The notes: generated by a model not told the origin, from the letters alone. A stretch of 13,441 nt of DNA from Clostridium sp. CAG:411 (GCA_000437275.1 FR899723.1:1-13441), one strand, 5' to 3'. Counted from the first letter of the stretch, positions 1 to 6,703 are shown. Numbers and translations: made by a program.

Positions 1-560
1 CTCTCTCAAGATTCCGAGAGATCATTTCTTATAAAATAAATAAGATGAGCAGAAAAACTACTTTTTACTACTTCCGCAATCAGCCGCTTCATTCCAATAT
101 CCAAGCTGTCAGACAAAATGTAGATAAATCCAATACACATATATATAGATTATTCTTTTATTCCTATACTCTTCTATATTAAAACTTTTATTTCAATTTT
201 TATATATAAGAAAGGAACAGTAAAAATCAGTAAGTTAAGTGTTAATACAACCAGGAATACAACATTGTTTACCATAATGAGTTCTAAGATATTTGCCTGT
301 GCCAGTATCATCAAAACTGAAGAACAAATCGTTGCTTTTGATGATTTCATATCCATACTGATAAACAGAGCTATACATTTCATATTCTCAGTTTATATAT
401 TCTCACTTTACTCTTTTCCATCTTGCCTCTTGCTCCAGTAGGTTTTTTCTGCATATAATGTCTGCAAACGATACTCGACCAGACAAATAATAGCATATAT
501 CTGATTATGAATTATTTTGATATTATATAGTAGAAATTGTGTAAGCATATCAAAAATCTA
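1..560. other. Unassigned AT-rich region with short leftward ORFs
   Basis: I recognise no gene here. Leftward short frames include 44 aa at 6-140, 69 aa at 174-383 and 47 aa at 235-378 in a different frame. The 69-aa frame has a hydrophobic stretch that could be one membrane segment. The 47-aa frame ends in a cysteine-rich tail (CCIPGC). None has a convincing Shine-Dalgarno site. A weak leftward promoter is possible at 524-553 (TTGATA, 18 bp, TATATA). The pattern fits either the decayed remains of a small membrane protein gene or true small peptides; the sequence alone does not decide. A rightward 45-aa frame at 45-182 overlaps the first of these and is equally unsupported. Confidence 0.4.
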
Positions 561-599
561 GGTACTAATTTGGATTTTTAAAAAATTTTCATTTTTTTG

Positions 600-628
600 T
601 TGACATCCTTTGTTTCGTATGTTATCAT
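600..628 (+). promoter_or_regulatory. Sigma-A promoter of tRNA-Leu
   Basis: A perfect -35 box TTGACA (600-605) is followed by a 17-bp spacer and TATCAT (623-628, five of six matches to TATAAT). Transcription should start near 635, about 19 nt before the mature tRNA 5' end. This arrangement makes the tRNA a single-gene transcription unit. Confidence 0.85.
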
Positions 629-653
629 ATTGATTGTCTTGAGAAACACAGAC

Positions 654-736
654 GCGGATGTGGCGGAATGGCAGACGCATCAGACTCAAAATCTGACGGG
701 GGTGACCTCGTGAGGGTTCAAGTCCCTCCATCCGCA
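654..736 (+). tRNA. tRNA-Leu, anticodon CAA
   Basis: This 83-nt class II tRNA decodes UUG. The acceptor arms GCGGATG (654-660) and CATCCGC (729-735) pair perfectly, with discriminator A736. The anticodon stem TCAGA/TCTGA encloses the loop CTCAAAA, with anticodon CAA at 687-689. A 15-nt variable arm (697-711), typical of leucine tRNAs, precedes the T arm GAGGG-TTCAAGT-CCCTC. The 3' CCA is not encoded (TTG follows A736), so it must be added after transcription. The gene stands alone between its own promoter and terminator. Confidence 0.97.
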
Positions 737-738
737 TT

Positions 739-780
739 GACCTTATTCTTATAAAAGAATAAGGTCTTTTTATTTTATTT
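739..780 (+). terminator. Rho-independent terminator of tRNA-Leu
   Basis: A perfect 12-bp stem (GACCTTATTCTT at 739-750 with AAGAATAAGGTC at 755-766) encloses the tetraloop ATAA and is followed by TTTTTATTTTATTT. It lies 2 nt past the tRNA and ends the unit. The leftward side lacks a T-run, so it is probably one-directional. Confidence 0.93.
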
Positions 781-866
781 ACGCTACTATCTTTCGGAAG
801 TTTTTCAATAGAAAACAATACTTGATTAAACTTTCTTCTATAAACTTCACTTATCTTCCCTTTCAT

Positions 867-1136
867 TTATTTGTAATTTTCTAAATAATATTGGTTTAAC
901 CATTTTACTACTTCACCTCTTCCTTCCTCCGAAAACACAATCTCCTTTTGAACAATCTTCTCTTCAGGAGTCGCATCAAAAGAATAAGGCTCATCCCAAA
1001 CGGATACCAAAAATTTATCGGTTTCATCTTCCTTCTTTATTTTTTCAATTCTATATCGCATTCCTTTTAAACTTCCCGAAAAAATTCCTTTATAATTATA
1101 AAATTCTAATGACAATATTTTATCCTTCTCTATCAT
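867..1136 (-). CDS. Conserved hypothetical protein, 89 aa
   Basis: This is a small, soluble, acidic protein of unknown function. It has no signal peptide or membrane segment. It contains the phrases SLEFYNYKGIFSGS and GMRYRIEK (residues 9-32), then VWDEPYSFD (47-55) and a final SEEGRGEVVKWLNQ segment (69-82). I associate such short proteins with Clostridia, sometimes annotated loosely as acetyltransferases, but no acetyl-CoA-binding motif is visible, so no function is assigned. The ATG at 1136 follows a GGAAAGAGGA ribosome binding site. The gene is divergent from the cyclophilin gene, and its promoter probably lies in the 1137-1245 interval; a weak TTGAAA-16-TAATAT on the minus strand would overlap the cyclophilin -35 box. 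Confidence 0.7.
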   Translation of the reverse strand: MIEKDKILSLEFYNYKGIFSGSLKGMRYRIEKIKKEDETDKFLVSVWDEPYSFDATPEEKIVQKEIVFSEEGRGEVVKWLNQYYLENYK

Positions 1137-1215
1137 TCCTATTCCTCTTTCCTTATAATTTCTATCTCCTTTAGAGTATCACTTTTTTCTTCTTGCAGCA
1201 ACTATATTAGACTTT

Positions 1216-1244
1216 TTGACTTTTGTTTCAAGTATTAGTATAAT
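1216..1244 (+). promoter_or_regulatory. Sigma-A promoter of the cyclophilin gene
   Basis: TTGACT (1216-1221), a 17-bp spacer and a perfect TATAAT (1239-1244) predict a start near 1251 and a leader of about 73 nt. The ribosome binding site AAGGA (1311-1315) precedes the ATG at 1324. Confidence 0.85.
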
Positions 1245-1323
1245 TGTAATACGCTTATTTACCTGATAGTTTCTATCCGTAAATAGCAAATTAAATTAAT
1301 AATAAATAGAAAGGAAACTAATT

Positions 1324-1845
1324 ATGGCACAAAATCCAATTGTAACAATCACACTTGCAACAGGAAACGAAATCAAAGTTGAGTTATATCCTGATATTGC
1401 ACCAAATACTGTAAATAATTTTATTTCACTTGTAGAAAAAGAATATTATAATGGATTAATTTTCCATCGTGTAATTCCTGGTTTTATGATCCAGGGTGGT
1501 TGCCCAGACGGAACTGGTATGGGTGGTCCAGGTTATTCTATTAAAGGTGAATTTTCTCACAACGGATTCGAAAACAACTTAAAGCATACCGAAGGCGTAA
1601 TCTCTATGGCTCGTTCTGCTATGCCAAACTCTGCCGGATCTCAGTTCTTTATCATGCATAAAACATCCCCTCATTTAGATGGAGAATATGCTGCATTTGG
1701 TAAAGTAACAGAAGGAATGGAATATGTAAATGAAATTGCAGAAACTCCAACCGACTACTCTGACCGACCAATCACAGAACAAGTTATAAAATCTATGACA
1801 GTTGATACCTTTGGTGTTGAATACCCAGAACCTGAAAAATACTAA
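1324..1845 (+). CDS. Peptidyl-prolyl cis-trans isomerase, cyclophilin type
   Basis: This single-domain cyclophilin catalyses cis-trans isomerisation of X-Pro bonds and assists protein folding. At 173 aa with no signal peptide it should act in the cytoplasm. The family signatures are all present: FHRVIPGFMIQGG (47-59) with catalytic Arg49 and active-site Phe54, Met55 and Gln57; the MARSAMPNSAGSQFFI block (95-110); and LDGEYAAFGKV (118-128). The residue matching Trp121 of human CypA is His117, as expected for a bacterial enzyme that binds cyclosporin A poorly. The gene is monocistronic: it has its own promoter and is followed by the structured dyad at 1872-1982, which can act as its terminator. 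Confidence 0.95.
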   Translation: MAQNPIVTITLATGNEIKVELYPDIAPNTVNNFISLVEKEYYNGLIFHRVIPGFMIQGGCPDGTGMGGPGYSIKGEFSHNGFENNLKHTEGVISMARSAMPNSAGSQFFIMHKTSPHLDGEYAAFGKVTEGMEYVNEIAETPTDYSDRPITEQVIKSMTVDTFGVEYPEPEKY

Positions 1846-1871
1846 TTTTAATTTCAACTTTTATCATTAAT

Positions 1872-1982
1872 AAAAGACGTATACCTTCCGCTATGCCCTC
1901 CAAATGTCAGACTAACATCTAACAATTAGAGGACACTGCGTATTGAGCTAATTCCTCAATAGCAGAAAGTATACGTCCTTTT
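1872..1982 (-). ncRNA. Candidate structured RNA, three-way junction
   Basis: Read leftward, this segment begins 11 nt after the hydrolase stop codon and folds compactly. P1 pairs 1962-1977 with 1876-1891 (16 bp, two G-U pairs). P2 is a perfect 7-bp hairpin at 1941-1961. P3 pairs 1922-1932 with 1897-1907 (one G-U pair, one mismatch) and is capped by a 4-bp helix at 1908-1921. All four imperfect positions (1885/1968, 1889/1964, 1901/1928, 1908/1921) are G-U on the minus strand but A-C mismatches on the plus strand, which points to a leftward RNA. It could be the 3' UTR of the hydrolase mRNA, an independent small RNA or a MITE-like repeat. I cannot match it to a known family. Confidence 0.45.
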
Positions 1983-1990
1983 CTTTTTTC
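1872..1990. terminator. Probable bidirectional terminator between convergent genes
   Basis: The long P1 stem of the dyad is flanked rightward by TTTTCTTTTTT (1979-1989) and leftward by a TTTTATT run after position 1876. It sits exactly between the 3' ends of the cyclophilin and the hydrolase. The stem is far larger and more branched than a normal intrinsic terminator, so termination may be only part of its role. Confidence 0.6.
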
Positions 1991-1992
1991 TA

Positions 1993-3285
1993 TTATTTTA
2001 ATACCGTCTTTAAATTCTTTATTTCGCTCTTTGTTTTAGCTGATACCATATTATCATATCTGTAGAATACAAAACCACTAACCTGTTTATATTTTCTTGC
2101 TGCTATTACCTGTTTTTTCAATTCCTGCTTGCTACTGCACCAACCAATATCGCCAATTACTTTTGCTTCATTTCTACTTATACCTGCCCTATAGGCTGCC
2201 AATCCAATATATAGTTTTACTTTACTACTTTTCTTCATAGCCGCCCACTGTTTAACAGTATTTTTATATGGACAATATTTATTTGTAAATGACCAGTATA
2301 CTTGCGGACAGATATAATCTACATAACCAGAATTTGACATCCATTTACGCACATCGCAATAATATCGATCCGATGCATATAAGTTATTGATATTTCCAGC
2401 CGGACTCACCCCGAAACTCACGCTCTTATCAATCTTTTTTATACTGCTATATACCATTTTAAGCAATTGATTTACATTATTTCTTCTCCAACTCACAATA
2501 GACATCGCCGTTTTTTTATTTTTCTTACAATTCTTTTTATATGCATTATATTCCTTGGCATCAAAATTATTTTTGTAATTACTTCCTAATGCTGGATAAA
2601 AATAATCATCAAAATGAATTCCATCTACATCATAATTTTGTACAATTTCTTTTACTCCATTCACAATCAATGTCTTTACATCACTTTTAGAAGGATTGTA
2701 ATACTTCGCCCCTTCCAAACTTAGTACATTTCTTCTTTTGGAACTACTACTAGACTTCATCCACTTTTTGGCTGAATTTGAACTAGATAAATAGCTTGTT
2801 TTCATATTATTAGACATTACTCTATAAGGATTAAGCCACGCATGAAACTCTAAGCCTCTCTTATGTGCTGAACTGATCATATATTTTAGTGGATCATACC
2901 CTGGATTTTTCCCCTGTTTACCAGAAATAATCGCTGACCAAGGAAAATATTTAGAAGAATACATTGCATCTCCATATGGACGAACCTGAACAATGACTGT
3001 ATTCATTTTCAAAGACTTGCATTTCGTAAACATATTATCAATATATTTTTGGAACTGTCCTTTGGACATCTTACTTACACCAGCACTCTGAAATTCTAAA
3101 TACGATATCCAAACCGCTCTCATTTCTTCAGTGTTTGATGCACTGGCTGCCTCTATACTTTCCGATGATTCCATATCCTGTTTCATTATTGTCTGAAAGA
3201 AAGCAGGCCCTTTCCAAACACCTACAATCAGAGCTACTACAATAAATATACTCACTATTCCGTTAACATTGCTATTTTTCTTCAT
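1993..3285 (-). CDS. GHL10-family (DUF187-like) glycoside hydrolase, membrane-anchored
   Basis: This is a predicted extracellular glycosidase with a TIM-barrel fold, probably acting on wall or surface polysaccharide; the substrate is unknown. Residues 8-24 form an N-terminal signal anchor, followed by a Ser/Glu/Ala-rich linker (38-52). The GHL10 signature starts at EEMRAVWISYLEF (53-65), then NTVIVQVRPYGDAMY (95-109), GLEFHAWLNPYRV (144-156), the barrel motif VDGIHFDDYFYP (220-231) whose Asp residues are likely catalytic, and DYICPQVYW (323-331). An SSSSS-rich insertion lies near 166-183. The length of 430 aa is normal for the family. An AAAGGA ribosome binding site lies 7 nt before the ATG. 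The gene follows the amidase in the same direction but behind a terminator hairpin. Confidence 0.88.
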   Translation of the reverse strand: MKKNSNVNGIVSIFIVVALIVGVWKGPAFFQTIMKQDMESSESIEAASASNTEEMRAVWISYLEFQSAGVSKMSKGQFQKYIDNMFTKCKSLKMNTVIVQVRPYGDAMYSSKYFPWSAIISGKQGKNPGYDPLKYMISSAHKRGLEFHAWLNPYRVMSNNMKTSYLSSSNSAKKWMKSSSSSKRRNVLSLEGAKYYNPSKSDVKTLIVNGVKEIVQNYDVDGIHFDDYFYPALGSNYKNNFDAKEYNAYKKNCKKNKKTAMSIVSWRRNNVNQLLKMVYSSIKKIDKSVSFGVSPAGNINNLYASDRYYCDVRKWMSNSGYVDYICPQVYWSFTNKYCPYKNTVKQWAAMKKSSKVKLYIGLAAYRAGISRNEAKVIGDIGWCSSKQELKKQVIAARKYKQVSGFVFYRYDNMVSAKTKSEIKNLKTVLK

Positions 3286-3392
3286 TATACTATCCTTTCT
3301 TAAATTTTATTTCCATAAATATTACATACTATTTTATGCAAAGCCTAACACCCTATATCTAAAAGTTCTAACAAAATCTATACGCACAAAAT

Positions 3393-3414
3393 CCTCCACT
3401 TGTAAAAGTGGAGG
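3393..3414 (-). terminator. Terminator hairpin of the amidase gene
   Basis: A perfect 9-bp stem, CCTCCACTT/AAGTGGAGG, with a 4-nt loop lies just past the amidase stop codon and is followed leftward by ATTTTGTG. The short T-run suggests partial termination, so some read-through to the hydrolase is possible. Confidence 0.7.
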
Positions 3415-3429
3415 AAAATTGTACCCTTA

Positions 3430-5253
3430 TCATCTTCCCGTTGGATATTGCTGAAATATCTGTCTTGTTGTTTGATAAATATTTTTAGCTGCTTTTTTCT
3501 GAAATGTCGTATCCACCAAATTAGCCCTATCCGAACTATTCGAAATAAATCCCAATTCTATCAGTACCGCTGGAACTGTATTTTTATAAATCACAGTATA
3601 ATTGGCTGTTTTCACCCCTCTGTTGACAGTTCCCATCGCAGATACCAAGTTACTCTCAAATAAGGATGCCATCTTCTGACTGGTCAATCCATTTTTTTGT
3701 TTCGTATTATTATTAGTACTATAATAAACCTCTGTTCCTTTTGCAGCCGTATTCGTAGCAGAATTCATATGTAAACTGATAAATAAATCTGCTCCTATCG
3801 AATTTGCATATGCTGCCCTATCACTCAATGTAACAAAAGTGTCATTGTATCGAGACCAATACGCCTTTACATCTGATTCAGCACTATTAAAATATGACTT
3901 CGCATATGTGTATAAAATGGAATAGGTAATATCCTTTTCATTGTACCCTCCACTTTGCGCACCCGGATCAGAACCACCATGTCCACAATCTAATACGACG
4001 ATATTTTTATAAATATTTTTTGGATTTCCAACATCAATCCAAATATAGTTATCCTTAGTATGAATTTTATATCCCTGCAATTTACTTGTAGTAAACAAAA
4101 TCTTTGTTTTTCCATTACTTGTCAAACTCACTTTACTACTTGTAACAATTTTATTACCGATAAAGACAGGATTCTTTTTATAGAAATCCACATGATCTCC
4201 TGGTATGGTTACACAAAACTGTTTTTTATAATAGTAATCTGCATCTTTAACATCTGTAGCCTGTACCCCTTCTGGTAATTGAAAGGAAATGGAAGCATTT
4301 GATACCACTGGCTGTGTTCCTCCAGTATTAGCATCCTTAATCTCTGATGTTTTTGCCCCACTGTTCCAATTATATACATAACCTAATTCGGTCGCAGTAA
4401 ATCTTGCCGGAATCATCAAATAGTATCTTCCTGTTGCTCTATTCTTTATCCGCATTGGAGCTGTTTCAATATCTTTACTATTTCCATTCACAACCGCTTT
4501 TGTTTTTCCAATTGTGTATACAATAGTACGTTCTCCTTTTTTTACTGTAATCGTCTTTTTGGAACTATTATAGTCGCAAGTTGCGCCTAGCCCAGCAGCA
4601 AATACTTTTTTTCCGTTCACCAAAACCGTTGCATTTTCAATTATACCAGGCATATTACTAAGAGAAATCGCTTTGCCGTTATAAGATGCTTTTACTTTAG
4701 TACCTGTATATTTAACCCATGCCCCGTTTTTATATAATTCCAACCAACTGTATTTGATATGTCCCTTTTTATTTTTACTATCCCATGTATATGTATAGCC
4801 TAAATTTTCAGCGACAAAACGAACAGGAACCATAATTCGAGTTACCTTCGCTTTTTTATATTGGACAGCCTTCATTGCTACATCCATTTTTTTCTTTTTT
4901 CCATTTACAGTTGCTGTTTTGCTATTTAATTTTAAAACTACAGTCTTGTCAAATTTTTTGATTGTAAGTTGCTTTGCTGTACTGTTATAGGTACAAGTTG
5001 CATTCAATCCATTTTTAATAACATCAACATAATATCCCATTGAAGTATCATCAATGATAATTCCAGGTGTATTCTTTACGTCAATTGCCTTTCCATTTAT
5101 AGTAAATCCAACCTGTGCTTTATTATAATTCACACTTTTTCCATCATAAACTAAAGCAAGTGTATTCGCCGCATATACTACTCCTTCTGGTCTGAAGAAA
5201 AGAAGCACTATCAATAGACATGCAACCAACACTCTCGCGTTCTTTTTTTTCAT
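3430..5253 (-). CDS. N-acetylmuramoyl-L-alanine amidase with two copper-amine-oxidase-like domains
   Basis: This secreted zinc enzyme cleaves the bond between N-acetylmuramic acid and L-Ala in peptidoglycan. In the 607-aa form, residues 1-29 are a signal peptide cleaved near VYAA. Two copper-amine-oxidase-N-like repeats follow (about 30-165 and 175-305), each with a VNGK strand and a (M)(V/I)P(V/A)RF motif. An AMIN-like beta region spans about 320-410. The Amidase_3 domain (418-600) shows CGHGG with His425, YNEKD with Glu439, SLHMNS with His495, and catalytic Glu566 in IELGFIS. The start at 5253 is chosen over the in-frame ATG at 5283 because AGAGGTGAG (5257-5265) immediately precedes it and the signal peptide starts there. 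A consensus promoter precedes it. Confidence 0.93.
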   Translation of the reverse strand: MKKKNARVLVACLLIVLLFFRPEGVVYAANTLALVYDGKSVNYNKAQVGFTINGKAIDVKNTPGIIIDDTSMGYYVDVIKNGLNATCTYNSTAKQLTIKKFDKTVVLKLNSKTATVNGKKKKMDVAMKAVQYKKAKVTRIMVPVRFVAENLGYTYTWDSKNKKGHIKYSWLELYKNGAWVKYTGTKVKASYNGKAISLSNMPGIIENATVLVNGKKVFAAGLGATCDYNSSKKTITVKKGERTIVYTIGKTKAVVNGNSKDIETAPMRIKNRATGRYYLMIPARFTATELGYVYNWNSGAKTSEIKDANTGGTQPVVSNASISFQLPEGVQATDVKDADYYYKKQFCVTIPGDHVDFYKKNPVFIGNKIVTSSKVSLTSNGKTKILFTTSKLQGYKIHTKDNYIWIDVGNPKNIYKNIVVLDCGHGGSDPGAQSGGYNEKDITYSILYTYAKSYFNSAESDVKAYWSRYNDTFVTLSDRAAYANSIGADLFISLHMNSATNTAAKGTEVYYSTNNNTKQKNGLTSQKMASLFESNLVSAMGTVNRGVKTANYTVIYKNTVPAVLIELGFISNSSDRANLVDTTFQKKAAKNIYQTTRQIFQQYPTGR

Positions 5254-5290
5254 ATACTCACCTCTTATGTACTTTTTATACATCGATTCT

Positions 5291-5319
5291 ATTATATAAA
5301 AATGTTAATTTGATGTCAA
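5291..5319 (-). promoter_or_regulatory. Consensus sigma-A promoter of the amidase gene
   Basis: On the minus strand TTGACA (5314-5319), a 17-bp spacer and TATAAT (5291-5296) match the consensus perfectly. Transcription should start near 5284, so the upstream in-frame ATG at 5283 would leave almost no leader; this favours the start at 5253. No LexA box is visible here. Confidence 0.9.
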
Positions 5320-5366
5320 CATTTCGACTATTATGCACCAATTTACACAAAAAGCGAGATTTGAAA

Positions 5367-5699
5367 CTATTTTTTATAATTATCATAATAAGGGATTAAT
5401 AAATATGCATTTTCGTGAATTGTATCCTCCTGCAAGCCATTTGTACATTTGATTTCATTTATATAACACTCTACACTGCCATAATCATCCGTATAATAAG
5501 AAACTGCATAATCCCAAAGAGTACAATCCTTTTCAACCCGAATTGATTTTACCATCTTTTCTCTTGGATTTTCTGAAACAGCTAATGTTTTTATATTCAT
5601 ATTAAATAGCCTGATCATAACCATTAAAAACATAAAAATGATAACGTTTACACCAAACAATACTTTTCTGCCTTTTTTATTTATTTTTATTCTTTTCAT
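5367..5699 (-). CDS. YneA-like SOS cell-division suppressor (LysM domain)
   Basis: This is a predicted membrane-anchored inhibitor of cell division made during the SOS response. Residues 12-34 form one membrane segment after a very basic N-terminus. A LysM-like domain follows (about 51-106: IRVEKDCTLWDYAVSYY, then a terminal YLLIPYY strand), which should bind peptidoglycan outside the cell. Its length (110 aa), architecture and position divergent from lexA match Bacillus YneA, although overall sequence identity is likely to be low. AGGAGG (5708-5713) lies 8 nt before the ATG. Its consensus promoter carries two LexA boxes. No clear terminator follows, so read-through towards the amidase is possible. 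Function is inferred from architecture and context. Confidence 0.82.
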   Translation of the reverse strand: MKRIKINKKGRKVLFGVNVIIFMFLMVMIRLFNMNIKTLAVSENPREKMVKSIRVEKDCTLWDYAVSYYTDDYGSVECYINEIKCTNGLQEDTIHENAYLLIPYYDNYKK

Positions 5700-5713
5700 T
5701 TTGCCTACCTCCT

Positions 5714-5761
5714 AATTCGAACAAATGTTCTTTTATTATTATAAGAACATTTGTTCGAATT
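5714..5761. promoter_or_regulatory. Paired LexA (SOS) boxes as a 19-bp inverted repeat
   Basis: Two perfect Gram-positive SOS cores, GAACAAATGTTC (5719-5730) and GAACATTTGTTC (5745-5756), are mirror images within a larger perfect inverted repeat: arms 5714-5732 and 5743-5761 around a 10-bp AT-only centre. Their centres are 26 bp apart. One box lies in the spacer of the divisome-inhibitor promoter and the other just downstream of the -10 box, so LexA should repress that gene tightly. Confidence 0.92.
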
Positions 5762-5766
5762 GTCAA
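5738..5766 (-). promoter_or_regulatory. Consensus promoter of the YneA-like gene, LexA-controlled
   Basis: On the minus strand TTGACA (5761-5766), a 17-bp spacer and TATAAT (5738-5743) give a perfect consensus, with a LexA box filling the spacer. A maximally strong promoter under a double operator suits a gene that must be silent until DNA damage. Confidence 0.93.
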
Positions 5767-5808
5767 TAAATAAATCAAAAGAATTCTTTCAAATAAGCAA
5801 AAGTCAAG

Positions 5809-5836
5809 CAAACACTCGTTTGCGAACATTTGTTTG
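5809..5836. promoter_or_regulatory. Tandem degenerate LexA boxes at the lexA promoter
   Basis: CGAACATTTGTTTG (5823-5836) differs by one core base from a perfect SOS box and covers the first bases of the lexA -35 element, fitting autorepression. Immediately upstream, CAAACACTCGTTTG (5809-5822) is a second, weaker dyad of the same 5-4-5 shape. Weaker boxes here than on the divergent gene would let lexA respond first. Binding to the second dyad is less certain. Confidence 0.78.
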
Positions 5837-5862
5837 ACTTTTTTGTTTTTTTCTGCTATACT
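5834..5862 (+). promoter_or_regulatory. Sigma-A promoter of lexA
   Basis: TTGACT (5834-5839), a 17-bp T-rich spacer and TATACT (5857-5862) predict a start near 5869 and a leader of about 89 nt. The -35 element overlaps an SOS box. Confidence 0.87.
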
Positions 5863-5957
5863 AATTTATATTTACATAAAATGAAAAATATATTTCAAAT
5901 AGCGGTACACTGTTTTTTATTTTACTTATGCTATTTGTAATATTAGGAGGCGTATAT

Positions 5958-6575
5958 ATGAGTTATGGAAAAATCACACCAAAGCAGCAGGAAATTTTAG
6001 ACTATATTAAAGCGCAAATCTTAAACAAGGGCTATCCGCCTGCCGTAAGAGAAATTTGTGAAGAAGTTCACTTAAAGTCAACTTCTTCTGTCCATTCCCA
6101 TTTAGAAACATTAGAAAAAAATGGATACATTCGACGAGATCCTACTAAACCAAGAGCAATTGAAATCGTAGATGATAGTTTTAATCTATCACGTCGAGAA
6201 ATTGTAAATGTTCCAATTGTAGGTACCGTTGCAGCGGGGCAACCTATTTTAGCAACAGAAAATATCGAAAGTTATTTTCCATTGCTTTCAGAAGATGTTC
6301 CATCTGGTGAAACATTTATGCTACGAGTAAAAGGCGATAGTATGATCAATGTCGGCATATTTGATGGCGATCAAATTCTTATTAAAAAGCAGCCAGTCGC
6401 TGAAAATGGTGATATTATTGTAGCACTTATTGATGACTCAGCAACTGTAAAAACATATTACAAAGAAAATGGACATTTTCGTTTACAACCTGAGAATGAC
6501 AGGATGGATCCTATCATTGTTTCTGATTTGACAATACTTGGAAAAGTAGTTGGACTTTATCGTCGATACATATAA
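5958..6575 (+). CDS. lexA: LexA SOS repressor
   Basis: LexA represses the SOS regulon and inactivates itself by RecA*-stimulated autocleavage. The 205-aa product has an N-terminal winged helix-turn-helix (1-70; TPKQQEILDYI, PPAVREICEEV, then HSHLETLEKNGYIRRD) and a C-terminal S24 peptidase domain. The cleavage bond is Ala93-Gly94 in VGTVAAGQP. The catalytic pair is Ser128 in GDSM and Lys165 in ATVKTYY. The in-frame ATG at 5928 is rejected because AGGAGG (5945-5950) sits 7 nt before the ATG at 5958 and the resulting N-terminus matches the family. It is autoregulated through boxes over its promoter and monocistronic, with a strong terminator. Confidence 0.97.
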   Translation: MSYGKITPKQQEILDYIKAQILNKGYPPAVREICEEVHLKSTSSVHSHLETLEKNGYIRRDPTKPRAIEIVDDSFNLSRREIVNVPIVGTVAAGQPILATENIESYFPLLSEDVPSGETFMLRVKGDSMINVGIFDGDQILIKKQPVAENGDIIVALIDDSATVKTYYKENGHFRLQPENDRMDPIIVSDLTILGKVVGLYRRYI

Positions 6576-6579
6576 AACC

Positions 6580-6618
6580 AAAAGGGAAATCTCATTCAAA
6601 ACGAGATTTCCCTTTTTT
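6580..6618. terminator. Terminator of lexA, possibly bidirectional
   Basis: A 14-bp perfect stem (6580-6593 with 6603-6616) encloses a 9-nt loop and leads into a T-run on the plus strand. The minus-strand exit reads TTTTGGTTTTATA, so it may also stop chrA transcripts arriving from the right. An irregular hairpin at 6637-6668 lies between it and chrA but lacks a T-run. Confidence 0.92.
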
Positions 6619-6703
6619 CATTCTAAATATCATTTCTATAGCTACGAGAACTGATTCTCACTACTATATATCTGACAAAATCATTTTCTATAAATATACA
6701 AAT

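Noticed and set aside
1..20. A CTCTC/GAGAG hairpin at the left edge
   Set aside because: Only 5 bp with an 8-nt loop and no T-run, so it is expected by chance.
558..866. A 102-codon leftward open frame across the tRNA
   Set aside because: Most of it is the antisense of tRNA-Leu and its terminator, a well-known source of spurious ORFs; it has no ribosome binding site at its ATG.
1675..1857. A 60-codon leftward frame inside the cyclophilin gene
   Set aside because: It is antisense to conserved cyclophilin codons and has no ribosome binding site or recognisable domain.
5928..5957. An upstream in-frame ATG for lexA
   Set aside because: It lies before the strong AGGAGG site and inside the leader hairpin; the ATG at 5958 gives the normal LexA N-terminus.
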